Positions 6,549 through 14,876 are shown, counted from the stretch's first letter. The stretch: DNA of 15,611 nt from UBA1858 sp964636225 (GCA_964636225.1 CAZWQM010000027.1:1-15611); one strand, 5' to 3'. Notes: generated by a model from the sequence alone, not told the origin. A program made the numbers and translations.

Positions 6549-7601
6549 ATGACAGATAACTCAATAAAAAAAATTAAAGTAGGTATTGTAGGCGGGACGG
6601 GTTACACAGGCATAGAACTGTTACGTCTGTTATGTGGCCATCCACAAGTAGAAATACAAGCGATCACATCTAGGAGTGAAGCCGGCCGACCTCTGACTTC
6701 ACTGGTTCCTAGTTTTTTTGCGCTCTCAGAATTGAAATTTCAGCCGCCATCGGTTGAAGTTCTTAGTGAATGTGAGCTTGTTTTCTTTGCGACGCCCAAC
6801 GGCACGGCGATGACACTGGCTCCAGAATTAGTCAAATCAGGGGTGCGCGTGATTGACCTTGCTGCAGATTTTCGAATTAAGGATGTGGCGACCTGGGAAC
6901 GCTGGTACGGTGAAACCCACGCATGTCCCGAACTGGTCGAAGAAGCGGTTTATGGCTTGCCTGAATTAAATCGTGCCTTAATTCAGCAGGCACGTGTGAT
7001 CGCCAATCCAGGTTGCTATCCTACTTCTGTAATTTTGGGGTTGTTGCCGTTACTTGAGCAGTCGCTGGTTGACCCTGCGCGCTTGATTGCGGATACGAAA
7101 TCCGGTGTGAGTGGTGCGGGCCGAAGTGCAAGTGTAGGCACATTACATGCTGAGGTGAGTGAAAGTTTTAAGGCTTATGGAATCTCCGGACATCGCCATC
7201 AGCCAGAAATAAGCGCTATTTTAAATGGTGTATGTTCCGCTGGTGAGGCGCAAGTTACCTTTGTTCCACATTTGTTGCCAATGAATCGAGGGATTCATGC
7301 CACACTGTATGCCTTTACGGACAATCAAACAAAAGATTTAACGCAACTTTATCGACAACGCTACGCTGAGGAATACTTTGTGAGTGTGCTTGATCCGGGT
7401 ATGCATCCGGAAACGCGGTCAGTACGAGGAACCAATCACTGCTTAATGTCCGTAAACAGAACATCTGAGCAGCAGATTGTAGTGCTTTCTGTGATTGATA
7501 ACTTGGTCAAGGGTGCAGCTGGGCAAGCAATACAAAACATGAATATTATGTACAGACTGCCAGAAACATTGGGCCTGGAAGCGCTTGCTTTACTACCTTA
7601 A
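6549..7601 (+). CDS. argC: N-acetyl-gamma-glutamyl-phosphate reductase
   Basis: ArgC reduces N-acetylglutamyl phosphate to the semialdehyde with NADPH, the third step of arginine synthesis in the cytoplasm. The 350-residue protein has the dinucleotide-binding turn GGTGYTG at 15-21, the FFATPNG segment at 79-85, the active-site cysteine C156 in NPGCYPTS, and the histidine-containing SGHRHQPEI motif. Length is normal. There is no visible Shine-Dalgarno before the ATG. The next gene, DUF6776, begins 43 nt later, so argC probably leads a transcript running through the bactofilin gene. The argC-DUF6776-bactofilin-erpA order is one I recall from pseudomonads. There are no other arginine genes in the window. 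Confidence 0.96.
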   Translation: MTDNSIKKIKVGIVGGTGYTGIELLRLLCGHPQVEIQAITSRSEAGRPLTSLVPSFFALSELKFQPPSVEVLSECELVFFATPNGTAMTLAPELVKSGVRVIDLAADFRIKDVATWERWYGETHACPELVEEAVYGLPELNRALIQQARVIANPGCYPTSVILGLLPLLEQSLVDPARLIADTKSGVSGAGRSASVGTLHAEVSESFKAYGISGHRHQPEISAILNGVCSAGEAQVTFVPHLLPMNRGIHATLYAFTDNQTKDLTQLYRQRYAEEYFVSVLDPGMHPETRSVRGTNHCLMSVNRTSEQQIVVLSVIDNLVKGAAGQAIQNMNIMYRLPETLGLEALALLP

Positions 7602-7644
7602 TCAAAGACCAGAAATGCATGGCTAGAAGTTTAATTAGTTGCTA

Positions 7645-8397
7645 ATGGGAAAATCTAAAGTCACAGTCAACGTACCAAAACTAGAGAAAATCTCTATGAG
7701 TGCGTATCACCCGAGTTTAAAAAGAATTCAAATCCTGGTGTCCATGCTGGCTGCGGTGTCTGTTGCCTGGGCTTTTTATGCGGTGGGTGCGGCTTGCATA
7801 GATTTGCCCTTTGAGGATAATCAACAAAGTGTCGCTGAGTTGCGCATCGACTTAAAAAAAGCAAATAGGGAATTAAAAGATCTGCGTCGTGAGGTGGCGA
7901 GTTTGACAATATCAACTCAGGTTGAGTTGCAGGCCGCAGAACAAACCAAGAAAACATTGCGTGAAAAGGATATGAAGATTCTGAAGTTGACAGAAGAGCT
8001 GGTCTTTTATCGCAGCTTGCTGGTGCCGGAAAAATCTAAAGTCGGTATCGAAGTACGTGATTTTAGCTTAAGGTCGGCTGGCAATAGCGAGTATTACTAT
8101 GATTTTCTGCTAACACAGTCCAGTCATAGTAAGCAGCTGGCTAAAGGTAAAGTGTATGTCATTATTGATGGCAAGCAAAATGGTGAAATGCACCGAATTC
8201 AAATGCCCTTTACTGAAGCGGGGACTAAAGATCCGATAGAATATTCTTTTAAATATTTCCAAAGGCTGAATGGTGCATTTCAATTGCCGGAAGACTTTAA
8301 GCCCAAAAAAATTCTAGTAAAAGTAAAACCAGAGTCAAAATCAAAGCAAACTATTCAGATCACTTATTCATGGAATGAACTCATAAGTGGGAGTTAA
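7645..8397 (+). CDS. DUF6776 membrane-anchored coiled-coil protein
   Basis: A 250-residue protein of unknown function, best matched to the DUF6776 family found next to bactofilin genes in this conserved cluster. Visible layout: a short basic N-terminus, one hydrophobic segment at about 28-51 (probable inner-membrane anchor), a charged heptad-like region at about 58-125 (ELRIDLKKANRELKDLRREV and onward) predicted to form a coiled coil, and a C-terminal domain rich in beta-forming residues holding the family phrase FKYFQRLNGAFQLPEDF. It looks like a type II bitopic protein with its C-terminal domain in the periplasm. ATG at 7645 is chosen over an in-frame TTG two codons earlier. Its stop codon is one base before the bactofilin ATG, implying translational coupling and a shared role. 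Confidence 0.7.
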   Translation: MGKSKVTVNVPKLEKISMSAYHPSLKRIQILVSMLAAVSVAWAFYAVGAACIDLPFEDNQQSVAELRIDLKKANRELKDLRREVASLTISTQVELQAAEQTKKTLREKDMKILKLTEELVFYRSLLVPEKSKVGIEVRDFSLRSAGNSEYYYDFLLTQSSHSKQLAKGKVYVIIDGKQNGEMHRIQMPFTEAGTKDPIEYSFKYFQRLNGAFQLPEDFKPKKILVKVKPESKSKQTIQITYSWNELISGS

Positions 8398-8398
8398 C

Positions 8399-8850
8399 AT
8401 GTTTGGTTAAAAGAAAATTAAAGCAGCGCAAATTGATACATTGATAGGAAAGAATACTGTTGTTAAAGGCGATATTCACTATCGTGGCGGTCTGCATATT
8501 GAAGGTAAAGTTCAGGGCGACTTGATTGCGGAGAGCAATGATAAAACGGTGTTGATAGTCAGTGAAAAAGGCCGTGTGGAAGGCGATGTTAAGGGCCCTG
8601 TGTCATTCTGAATGGAATGATCGAAGGTGATGTCTATTCCACAGCCACGCTGGAAATGGCTCAACATGCCAAAGTCAAAGGTAATGTTTATTACAAGTTG
8701 CTGGAAATGGAAGTGGGCGCGGAAGTGAATGGCAGCTTGATTCATCAGTCCGTTCAGGCCAGTAATCCTAAGGACAAATCTGCCGAGAATAATAAGACTA
8801 CACAAAACACTGTATCTGATGAGGGCAATCTTACGGCTGGCAATAACTAA
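8399..8850 (+). pseudogene. Bactofilin, broken by a stop at codon 4 and a 1-nt deletion
   Basis: Bactofilins are small beta-helical proteins that polymerise into cytoskeletal filaments and often position cell-wall enzymes. The family pattern is clear: MFG-x-KK-IKAAQIDTLIG at the front, then repeats such as GDIHYRGGLHIEGKVQGDL, GRVEGDV, GMIEGDVYS and KVKGNVYYKLLEM, and a polar tail; repaired length would be about 150 residues. Two lesions break it. Codon 4 is TAA (8408-8410) where a Lys codon is expected. Near 8591-8601 one base is missing at GGGCCC, shifting the frame so that it ends at TGA 8609-8611 while homology continues in the next frame to 8850. The start codon and ribosome site (GGGAG five bases upstream) are intact, so the damage looks recent. 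Restart within the frame could not yield a full domain because of the second lesion. Confidence 0.9.
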
Positions 8851-8885
8851 CCTATCTCTATCGGGTCAGATGCTCCCCGGTTAGA

Positions 8886-8910
8886 GTAGTTGACCAAATT
8901 ACTCGGGTTA
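8886..8910. promoter_or_regulatory. IscR type 1-like operator before erpA
   Basis: The 25-bp stretch fits about 20 of the 25 positions of the E. coli type 1 IscR motif, including the TTGAC half, the AT-rich centre and the TCGGGT half. It covers the -35 hexamer of the predicted erpA promoter. In E. coli, [2Fe-2S]-IscR represses such sites, and erpA is a known target. Confidence 0.6.
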
Positions 8911-8918
8911 TGTAGTCT
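8890..8918 (+). promoter_or_regulatory. Candidate promoter of erpA
   Basis: TTGACC (8890-8895), 17 bp, TAGTCT (8913-8918). The -35 is a good match and the -10 is poor, a common pattern for regulated promoters. The predicted start leaves a leader of about 30 nt. Confidence 0.4.
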
Positions 8919-8954
8919 TTTATCGAGTTATTATATTTGAATGGAGAAATTCAC

Positions 8955-9320
8955 ATGGCGTCTGAACAAATGAGTCCGGATTCCGGTATGCCAGTGCCTT
9001 TGGTGTTTACTGATGCAGCAGCAGGGAAAGTCAAGCAGCTGATAGAAGAAGAAAAAAATGACAACCTCAAGCTAAGAGTTTTTGTCTCGGGTGGGGGTTG
9101 TTCCGGGTTTCAATACGGCTTTACTTTCGATGAAGAATTACAGGATGGTGACACGTCAGTCGAAAATGGTGGAGTGACCCTGCTAATCGACCCCATGAGT
9201 TATCAATATCTGGTGGGCGCCGAAATTGATTATTCCGAAGGGTTGGAAGGGGCTCAATTTGTAATTCGCAATCCAAATGCCAAGACCACCTGCGGTTGTG
9301 GCTCATCTTTTTCCACCTAG
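8955..9320 (+). CDS. erpA: Fe-S cluster insertion protein ErpA
   Basis: ErpA is an A-type carrier that receives Fe-S clusters from the assembly scaffold and delivers them to targets such as the isoprenoid enzymes IspG and IspH. The 121-residue product has all three cluster cysteines: C49 in GGGCSGFQYGF, and C113 and C115 in TTCGCGSSF. Between them the match to E. coli ErpA is strong (DPMSYQYLVGAEIDYSEGLEGAQFVIRNPNAK). The frame extends six codons upstream to a TTG, but ATG 8955 has GGAG eight bases before it and fits homologues, which begin with a short variable tail. It follows the broken bactofilin by 104 nt and has its own promoter and IscR-like site, so it should be independent of the damaged gene. 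It converges on anmK with a shared hairpin between. Confidence 0.95.
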   Translation: MASEQMSPDSGMPVPLVFTDAAAGKVKQLIEEEKNDNLKLRVFVSGGGCSGFQYGFTFDEELQDGDTSVENGGVTLLIDPMSYQYLVGAEIDYSEGLEGAQFVIRNPNAKTTCGCGSSFST

Positions 9321-9339
9321 ACACGGTTATTATATTAAT

Positions 9340-9368
9340 AGAATCTACTGCATTAAAAGGTAGATTCT
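9340..9368. terminator. Shared hairpin between convergent erpA and anmK
   Basis: Perfect 9-bp arms AGAATCTAC and GTAGATTCT around 11 nt, in the middle of the 55-nt gap between two convergent genes. It is a probable two-way terminator, though neither side has a long T-run. Confidence 0.55.
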
Positions 9369-9375
9369 GCAGCAT

Positions 9376-10482
9376 TTATTTGTAATAAACCCCGCCCAGT
9401 ACACAGGGGTGTTTTGCTCCCGTAGAGTGATGTGCATTTCCAGGTTTTTTCAACAGCGTTTGTCTGGCTAACCAGGCAAACGCTGTGGCTTCTACCCAAT
9501 CCACACCAATACCATATTCAACACTGGTAGTTAAACGAATCGGGTAAATCCGTTTGGCCAGTTCCTGCATTAAAAAATCGTTTTTACATCCTCCACCACA
9601 CGCAATAACCTGCTGGGTATTGCACGCCCAGGCGGCTAGCGCCTGTTGGATACTGGACACCGTGAGCTCGACCAGTGTGGCGGCCACGTCCTGAGCAGAA
9701 ATGTCGGGAAATAACTGCAAAAAATTTTGCAGCCAGCTCAGACTAAACTGACTGATGTCAGCAGACTTGGGGGGCACTTTGCGAAAATAAGGATGTTTCA
9801 TCAGGCTGTTGAGTAGCGGTTGGTGCAGAGTTCCACCGCTTGCCCATTGTCCGCTTTCATCAAAGGACTTATCTAAATGCCTGCGTGACCATGAGTCGAG
9901 TAGAGTGTTGGCGGGCCCTGTATCAAAGCCCAGTCGAGGCTGAGTTCCCTGAGAGTCTAAAACCGTTATATTGGCAATGCCCCCCATGTTTAGCACTACT
10001 GAGTTATCCAGTTTGCCTAGCCATGCCTGGTGAAAGGCGGGCACCAGAGGAGCGCCTTGACCACCTGCGGCAATGTCCCGCCTTCGGAAGTCGGCTACCG
10101 TGGTAATTTGGGTGCGTTCTGCAATGATGCTTGGATTCCCAATTTGCAGGCTGTAGGGATGCGCGCACTCCGTATCATGTTTGATGGTTTGGCCATGGCT
10201 GCCAATCGCATGAATTTGGCGGATGTCTAGATTATGTTGCCGTATTAATCCCAATGCGGCTTCAGCAAATGCTTCGCCCAGTCGAGTATCCAGTTCGCCC
10301 AACTGACTTAAGTCAATGGTGTCTTTTTGGATGGAAAAGATTTTTGTACGCAGGGCATCATCCACAGGGTAAGCCCGTGAGGCCAATTGAGAAATATTGT
10401 TTTCATCATCAATGCTAATGGCAACGGCATCAATAGCATCGGCGCTGGTGCCTGAAATTAAACCAATATATGCCTTGCTCAA
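9376..10482 (-). CDS. anmK: Anhydro-N-acetylmuramic acid kinase
   Basis: AnmK opens and phosphorylates 1,6-anhydro-MurNAc to MurNAc-6-phosphate, recycling cell-wall sugar in the cytoplasm. The 368-residue protein has the phosphate-binding start YIGLISGTSADAIDAV, the segments GSHGQTI, VADFRRRDIAAGGQGAPLVP and NMGGIANIT, the substrate-site FDTGPAN, and the ATP-fold CGGGCKNDFL. Length is usual for the family. Translation appears to start at TTG (10480-10482), because no ATG or GTG fits and the protein begins correctly there. It follows the M23 peptidase gene by 11 nt, so the two are very likely one operon linking peptidoglycan cleavage to recycling. The C-terminal tail after VLGGVY ends normally. 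Confidence 0.95.
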   Translation of the reverse strand: MSKAYIGLISGTSADAIDAVAISIDDENNISQLASRAYPVDDALRTKIFSIQKDTIDLSQLGELDTRLGEAFAEAALGLIRQHNLDIRQIHAIGSHGQTIKHDTECAHPYSLQIGNPSIIAERTQITTVADFRRRDIAAGGQGAPLVPAFHQAWLGKLDNSVVLNMGGIANITVLDSQGTQPRLGFDTGPANTLLDSWSRRHLDKSFDESGQWASGGTLHQPLLNSLMKHPYFRKVPPKSADISQFSLSWLQNFLQLFPDISAQDVAATLVELTVSSIQQALAAWACNTQQVIACGGGCKNDFLMQELAKRIYPIRLTTSVEYGIGVDWVEATAFAWLARQTLLKKPGNAHHSTGAKHPCVLGGVYYK

Positions 10483-10493
10483 ACTTAGTTACA

Positions 10494-12005
10494 CTAGTTT
10501 TGATTTTTGGCGATCACAGTAGAAGTGTGTAATTCAAGTTGGGCAAATTGTTCGGCCGTGGCGGTCTTGAATCGGACCATTTCACTTTTAGGCAGTGGGC
10601 TGGCGTCAGGCAGTTTCACTGTTAAGGGGTTTCTGTGTACACCATTCACTCGAAATTCATAATGTAAATGCGGGCCGGTAGCCAGCCCGCTCTTGCCGAC
10701 ATAACCAATAATTTGTCCTTGTTTGACGCGCTGGCCAACCTGAGTGTTTCTTGCGTATTGACTCATGTGCGCATACAAAGTGCTGTAACTACTTCCATGC
10801 TTAACGATGATCGTTCTCCCATAGCCGCCTTTGTTACCATGGTGAATAATTTTGCCATCACCTGATGCTTTTATGGGAGTGCCAATGGAAGCAGCATAGT
10901 CGACGCCTTTATGTGCACGAATCGTATTTAGTAATGGATGTTTACGTTGTAAATTAAAGCGGGAACTAATACGTGCAAAATCCACCGGCGTGCGTAAAAA
11001 AGGTTTGCGCATGCTGCGTCCGTTCTGGGAATAATAATCTGTTTCGCCTTTGCTGTCGGTGTATCTCACTGCGCGGTAACTCTGGCCTGCATTAACAAAT
11101 TCGGCAGCAATAATGGAGCCATCTTTTATTTTCTCGCCGTCCAGATACTTTTCTTCAAATATGACACTGAATTGGTCGCCAGTACGAATGTCGAGTGCGA
11201 AATCAATATCCCAGCCAAAAATATTGGCTAATTTCATAATCAAGGCATCGGAGAGACCGGCTCGTTGACCAGCCAGGAATAATGAATTTTTTATGGTCGA
11301 TGATGCTACCTTTGTGCGAATCTCAAAGTCCCGCACGACTTCGTCCACATAATAGTTTTGATCTCGTTTGACTACTTTAAGTCGTCTATTAACACTGGTT
11401 TCCAACTCAATGCTAACGAGGTTTTTATCCTGAATATGAAAATGCAGTTTTTGATTGGGGTAAACAGACTTTAATTCCTTAACCTTATCGCCAAGCTGCA
11501 TGATTTTATGCAGTTCAGTGTTTAAGCCGCGTTTGCTAAATAAAGTGGAAAGACTGTCTCCCTGCTTGATAGTGACGACCTCTATTTGTTCTTCAGAGGG
11601 AGTAATCTCCACGAGGGCAGACTCGGTTGCAAGAGCGAGGGCAAGTGTTGGTTCAGGTTCTGGCTTTATTGAAGTTGAGTTATTTGGAGCAATGTTATTT
11701 AGTGCAGTTTGGAGCGCGGGCTTGATGTCTGGAGCAGCATATTTAACATCGGAGGTGTTGTCAGGTTTGGTTGCAAGCGTCAGAGCAATAGTGTCAACTT
11801 TAGGAGTAATATCTTCTTTCGCTGGCTCTGGTATGGCTACAGCTTCGACTCTTTCCTGTGGCACGCTGACGTTGGCAATCACAACGCCCATGATGGAGAG
11901 GATGGTCAGCGCAATGACACCTGTTAGCACATAATGATGCCTATTTTGCGCTTTGCGCGGTGAACTAAGTTTATAATCTACGCCCAGTTTTGATCGATAT
12001 TGCAC
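10494..12005 (-). CDS. M23 peptidoglycan endopeptidase (MepM-like), membrane anchored
   Basis: A 503-residue zinc metallopeptidase that should cut peptide crosslinks in the cell wall so that new material can be inserted, like E. coli MepM. The order is a basic N-terminus, one transmembrane segment at about 25-46, a long Pro/Thr/Ala-rich linker to about 135, a LysM/OapA-like region at about 140-200 (TIKQGDSLSTLFSKRGL), a middle domain, then the M23 domain from about 350. The Zn ligands are H365 and D369 (HKGVD) and H448 of the HLH motif (446-448); YAHMS supplies H413. All catalytic residues are present, so it should be active. Start is GTG with GGGAAG upstream, just after a good promoter. anmK follows at 11 nt. 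The neighbouring bactofilin is notable, because bactofilins are known to work with M23 peptidases elsewhere. Confidence 0.93.
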   Translation of the reverse strand: MQYRSKLGVDYKLSSPRKAQNRHHYVLTGVIALTILSIMGVVIANVSVPQERVEAVAIPEPAKEDITPKVDTIALTLATKPDNTSDVKYAAPDIKPALQTALNNIAPNNSTSIKPEPEPTLALALATESALVEITPSEEQIEVVTIKQGDSLSTLFSKRGLNTELHKIMQLGDKVKELKSVYPNQKLHFHIQDKNLVSIELETSVNRRLKVVKRDQNYYVDEVVRDFEIRTKVASSTIKNSLFLAGQRAGLSDALIMKLANIFGWDIDFALDIRTGDQFSVIFEEKYLDGEKIKDGSIIAAEFVNAGQSYRAVRYTDSKGETDYYSQNGRSMRKPFLRTPVDFARISSRFNLQRKHPLLNTIRAHKGVDYAASIGTPIKASGDGKIIHHGNKGGYGRTIIVKHGSSYSTLYAHMSQYARNTQVGQRVKQGQIIGYVGKSGLATGPHLHYEFRVNGVHRNPLTVKLPDASPLPKSEMVRFKTATAEQFAQLELHTSTVIAKNQN

Positions 12006-12032
12006 AAGAGTCTTCCCAGTGTTTTTTGCTTA

Positions 12033-12061
12033 AAAATAGATGGCCCGCATCGGGTCGTCAA
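12033..12061 (-). promoter_or_regulatory. Promoter of the M23 peptidase-anmK operon
   Basis: On the minus strand TTGACG (12056-12061), 17 bp, TATTTT (12033-12038). The predicted start leaves a leader of about 20 nt before the GTG. Confidence 0.55.
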
Positions 12062-12155
12062 TTGTTAATGTGCGCAGACGAGGAAGATAACCTACTGAGC
12101 GAACAAAAACTACAGATTTTGTATACAAATAAGACAGATAACGGAGATAACTAGA

Positions 12156-13343
12156 GTGTTAGAAGAGATAAAGCGCGGGTGCGAGGAGATTTTGCTCGAA
12201 AACGAGCTTCAGGAGAAATTATCCGAGAATCGTCCGCTCAGAGTAAAGGCGGGCTTTGATCCTACCGCCCCTGACCTTCATCTGGGACATACCGTGCTAA
12301 TTAACAAACTGCGCCAGTTCCAGGACCTAGGGCATGAAGTATTATTTCTGATTGGTGACTTCACCGGAATGATTGGAGATCCCACCGGTAAAAATGTGAC
12401 ACGTAAACCGCTCACCAAGGAACAGGTGCTGGAAAATGCTGAAACGTACAAACAGCAGGTATTTAAAATTCTAGATCCGGAGAAAACAACCGTCTGCTTC
12501 AATTCGGAATGGATGGGCACCATGTCCGCTGCGGACATGATTCAACTGGCCGCTCAGCATACAGTCGCAAGAATGCTTGAGCGGGATGATTTCCATAAAC
12601 GCTATACAAATAACCAGCCCATCGCGATACATGAATTTTTGTATCCATTGGTACAGGGCTATGACTCCGTGGCATTAAATGCAGACATTGAACTGGGCGG
12701 TACCGACCAGAAATTTAATCTGCTCATGGGCCGTGAACTGCAAAAAAACTATAGGCAAAAGCCCCAGGTGATTATGACCATGCCTATTCTTGAAGGTCTG
12801 GACGGCGTGCAGAAAATGTCGAAATCGCTGAATAACTATATCGGCATTAATGACCAGCCAAATGATATGTTCGGTAAAATCATGTCCATTTCAGATGAAC
12901 TCATGTGGCGCTATTTTGATCTGCTGAGTTTTAAATCCATCGATCAAATTGACGCGATGCGTCGAGCGATTGAATCGGATGGTGCTAACCCCCGGGATAT
13001 CAAGTTTGAACTGGCGGTGGAAATCATTGAGCGTTTTCATGACAAGCAGGCCGCAGAGTCTGCGCGTCAGGATTTCATTCAGCGTTTTCAAAAAGGCCAG
13101 TTGCCAGATGAAATTCCTGAGCACCAGTTAACTAAACAGAAGGAGCCGTGGACGATTGCTGCCGCTTTAAAAGATGCGGGACTGGTGAGTAGCACCTCAG
13201 AAGCCATTCGCATGATAAAACAGGGTGCAGTCAAAATAGATGGTGAAAAAGTTGAAGACGGCAAGCAGATTTTGGATATGTTAGACGTCGTTATATTACA
13301 GGTAGGCAAGCGCAAAATTGCACGGGTAACGATTTCCGGGTAG
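12156..13343 (+). CDS. tyrS: Tyrosyl-tRNA synthetase
   Basis: Class I aminoacyl-tRNA synthetase that charges tRNA-Tyr. The 395-residue product carries HLGH at 42-45 (the HIGH motif), KAGFDPTAPDLHLG leading into it, QGYDSVAL and GGTDQKFN in the tyrosine/tRNA pocket, and a perfect KMSKS at 220-224. A C-terminal S4 RNA-binding domain runs from about 332. The short length and the KMSKS rather than KFGKT spelling place it in the TyrZ-like branch, the type I recall beside the rRNA operon in Pseudomonas. Translation starts at GTG with GGAG nine bases upstream. It diverges from the M23 peptidase across 150 nt. It is the only tRNA synthetase in the window and reads without lesions. Confidence 0.96.
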   Translation: MLEEIKRGCEEILLENELQEKLSENRPLRVKAGFDPTAPDLHLGHTVLINKLRQFQDLGHEVLFLIGDFTGMIGDPTGKNVTRKPLTKEQVLENAETYKQQVFKILDPEKTTVCFNSEWMGTMSAADMIQLAAQHTVARMLERDDFHKRYTNNQPIAIHEFLYPLVQGYDSVALNADIELGGTDQKFNLLMGRELQKNYRQKPQVIMTMPILEGLDGVQKMSKSLNNYIGINDQPNDMFGKIMSISDELMWRYFDLLSFKSIDQIDAMRRAIESDGANPRDIKFELAVEIIERFHDKQAAESARQDFIQRFQKGQLPDEIPEHQLTKQKEPWTIAAALKDAGLVSSTSEAIRMIKQGAVKIDGEKVEDGKQILDMLDVVILQVGKRKIARVTISG

Positions 13344-13399
13344 CGATATTCTGATATCAATATTTTAGTGAGAATCTGTTTTTCAGTGAGGATTGAGTT

Positions 13400-14820
13400 T
13401 TGAGTGACAGCGAGGTAGGGCAGGCGCAAGCCAAGCAGGCAGCAGAAGGTATTATTGAGATTACCGGCACTACTGGCAAAGCGGAATTGAAACATCGGCA
13501 CCTGCGATTAGCCTGGATGAGATAAAAGCCAAAACCGCCGATATTTATCAGCAGATTATTGAATGGGCGCAAAGCCCTGAGTTTTATGCACAGATAGGTA
13601 TCATAATTTTCCCAATTGTACTTGCTATGTTTGCAAGTAAGGTTATGGGGAAATGCCTGAAAGTGCCTTCATCGCCTCCCCAGGCGGGGTCCATGGGTAA
13701 ACTGCGTAAGTTTCTGTTTAAGCTGCAAGGACTGTTATTCTCGCTATTTCTATTGTTATTTCTTGGCGCCGGTGTCGAGGTCGTTAACGCGACTGTTGAA
13801 CAATCATGGCTGGTACAAATCGTACAAAGTCTGGCGGTGGTCGCGTTTATCTGCGCAATTATTTCGCAGTTCATCCGTACTCAATCAGCCAGAAAGTTTG
13901 TTAAATGGATTGTTATTCCAATAGCCGTTCTGCACGTGTTTGGTTGGCTGGACAATGTCACCACCTATCTGGATTCGGTGAAATTACAAATCGGCAATAT
14001 TGTTATTTCCCTGTATGCCGTGGCACGCGTAATTATATTTGGCTCTGCGCTGTTTTGGTTGGGTCGGGTTTCCAATGACACCGGCAAGCAGTTTATTCGT
14101 AAGCAGGAAGGGTTGTAAATCGGTACCCGCGAAGTGTTTGCCAAGTTGTTTGAAATTGCCCTGTTTGTGGTAATTTTCATTCTGCTTTTGCAGGTAATGG
14201 GTATTAATCTGACGGCACTGGCGGTGTTTGGTGGCGCTCTGGGTGTTGGGCTTGGATTTGGGTTGCAGGCGATAGCCTCGAACTTTATCTCAGGATTGAT
14301 TATTCTGCTTGATCGATCGTTGACCGTAGGTGATTACATCGAGCTGGAAGATGGTCGTGCCTGAACCATTCGCGCCCTGAATATGCGTTCTACTATCCTT
14401 AAGACGTTTGAAGGTAAGGACATCATGGTGCCAAATGAGTCGTTTATTACCACCAGCTTTGTCAACTGGACACACGAGAATAAGAAGCAACGCTACTCAA
14501 TAGAATTCCAGGTCGCATACGACACGGATGTGGAAAAACTCGTCGAGGTGCTAAGAGAGACCATTGCACAGCACCCGCAAGTTATCAGTGGGCCGGGTGC
14601 CAGTATTGAAGAGCAGCCCGATGCGGAAATCAGTGGATTTGGAGAGTCGGGTATCGACATTCTGGTGGAATACTGGATGGAGGCGATCGATGACGGCATG
14701 AATCGGGTCGGCGCAGATCTGAATATGATGATCTGGAAAGCCGTGAAAGCGAATGAAATGCAGATGCCGTTCCCGCAGCGTGAAGTGCGAATTCTGAACC
14801 CAAATCAGTTAGAGGGTTAA
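13400..14820 (+). pseudogene. MscS-family mechanosensitive channel, broken by a frameshift and two stops
   Basis: MscS-type channels open under membrane tension to release solutes on osmotic downshock. The remains encode about 473 residues if repaired: a short polar front (from TTG with GAGG nine bases upstream), about five hydrophobic segments, the pore helix region (FGGALGVGLGFGLQAIASNF then SGLIILLDRSLTVGDYIEL), and the soluble beta and alpha/beta domains (DIMVPNESF, FVNWTH, FPQREVRIL). Three lesions are seen. A 1-nt loss between 13459 and 13523 shifts the frame; TAA stands at 14116-14118 where a Lys codon fits; TGA stands at 14362-14364 where Gly of RAGTIRALN fits. The last stop cuts the protein inside the beta domain. 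The third-domain sequence is still well conserved, so decay is recent. Later fragments have no evident ribosome sites. Confidence 0.9.
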
Positions 14821-14848
14821 TATATCTGCAAATTGTCGTTTTAATAAT

Positions 14849-14876
14849 CAAATCATAGAGATATCGCGCTGATTTG
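14849..14876. terminator. Possible weak terminator after the MscS remnant
   Basis: Perfect 7-bp arms CAAATCA and TGATTTG around 14 nt, shortly after the MscS stop. There is no proper T-run, so it may only be a stalled or processed end. Confidence 0.25.

Noticed and set aside
11500..11934. 144-codon plus-strand frame opposite the M23 peptidase
   Set aside because: It lies antisense to the low-complexity linker of the peptidase; its Ala/Ser/Val-rich product is a composition effect.
13088..13501. Minus-strand frame of 137 codons across the end of tyrS
   Set aside because: Shadow of tyrS and the start of the MscS remnant; no family features and no ribosome site.
8399..14820. TAA and TGA inside genes as signs of a changed genetic code
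   Set aside because: Both TAA and TGA also end intact genes here (bfr TAA, DUF1461 TGA, anmK TAA), and the same broken genes carry frameshifts that recoding cannot explain.
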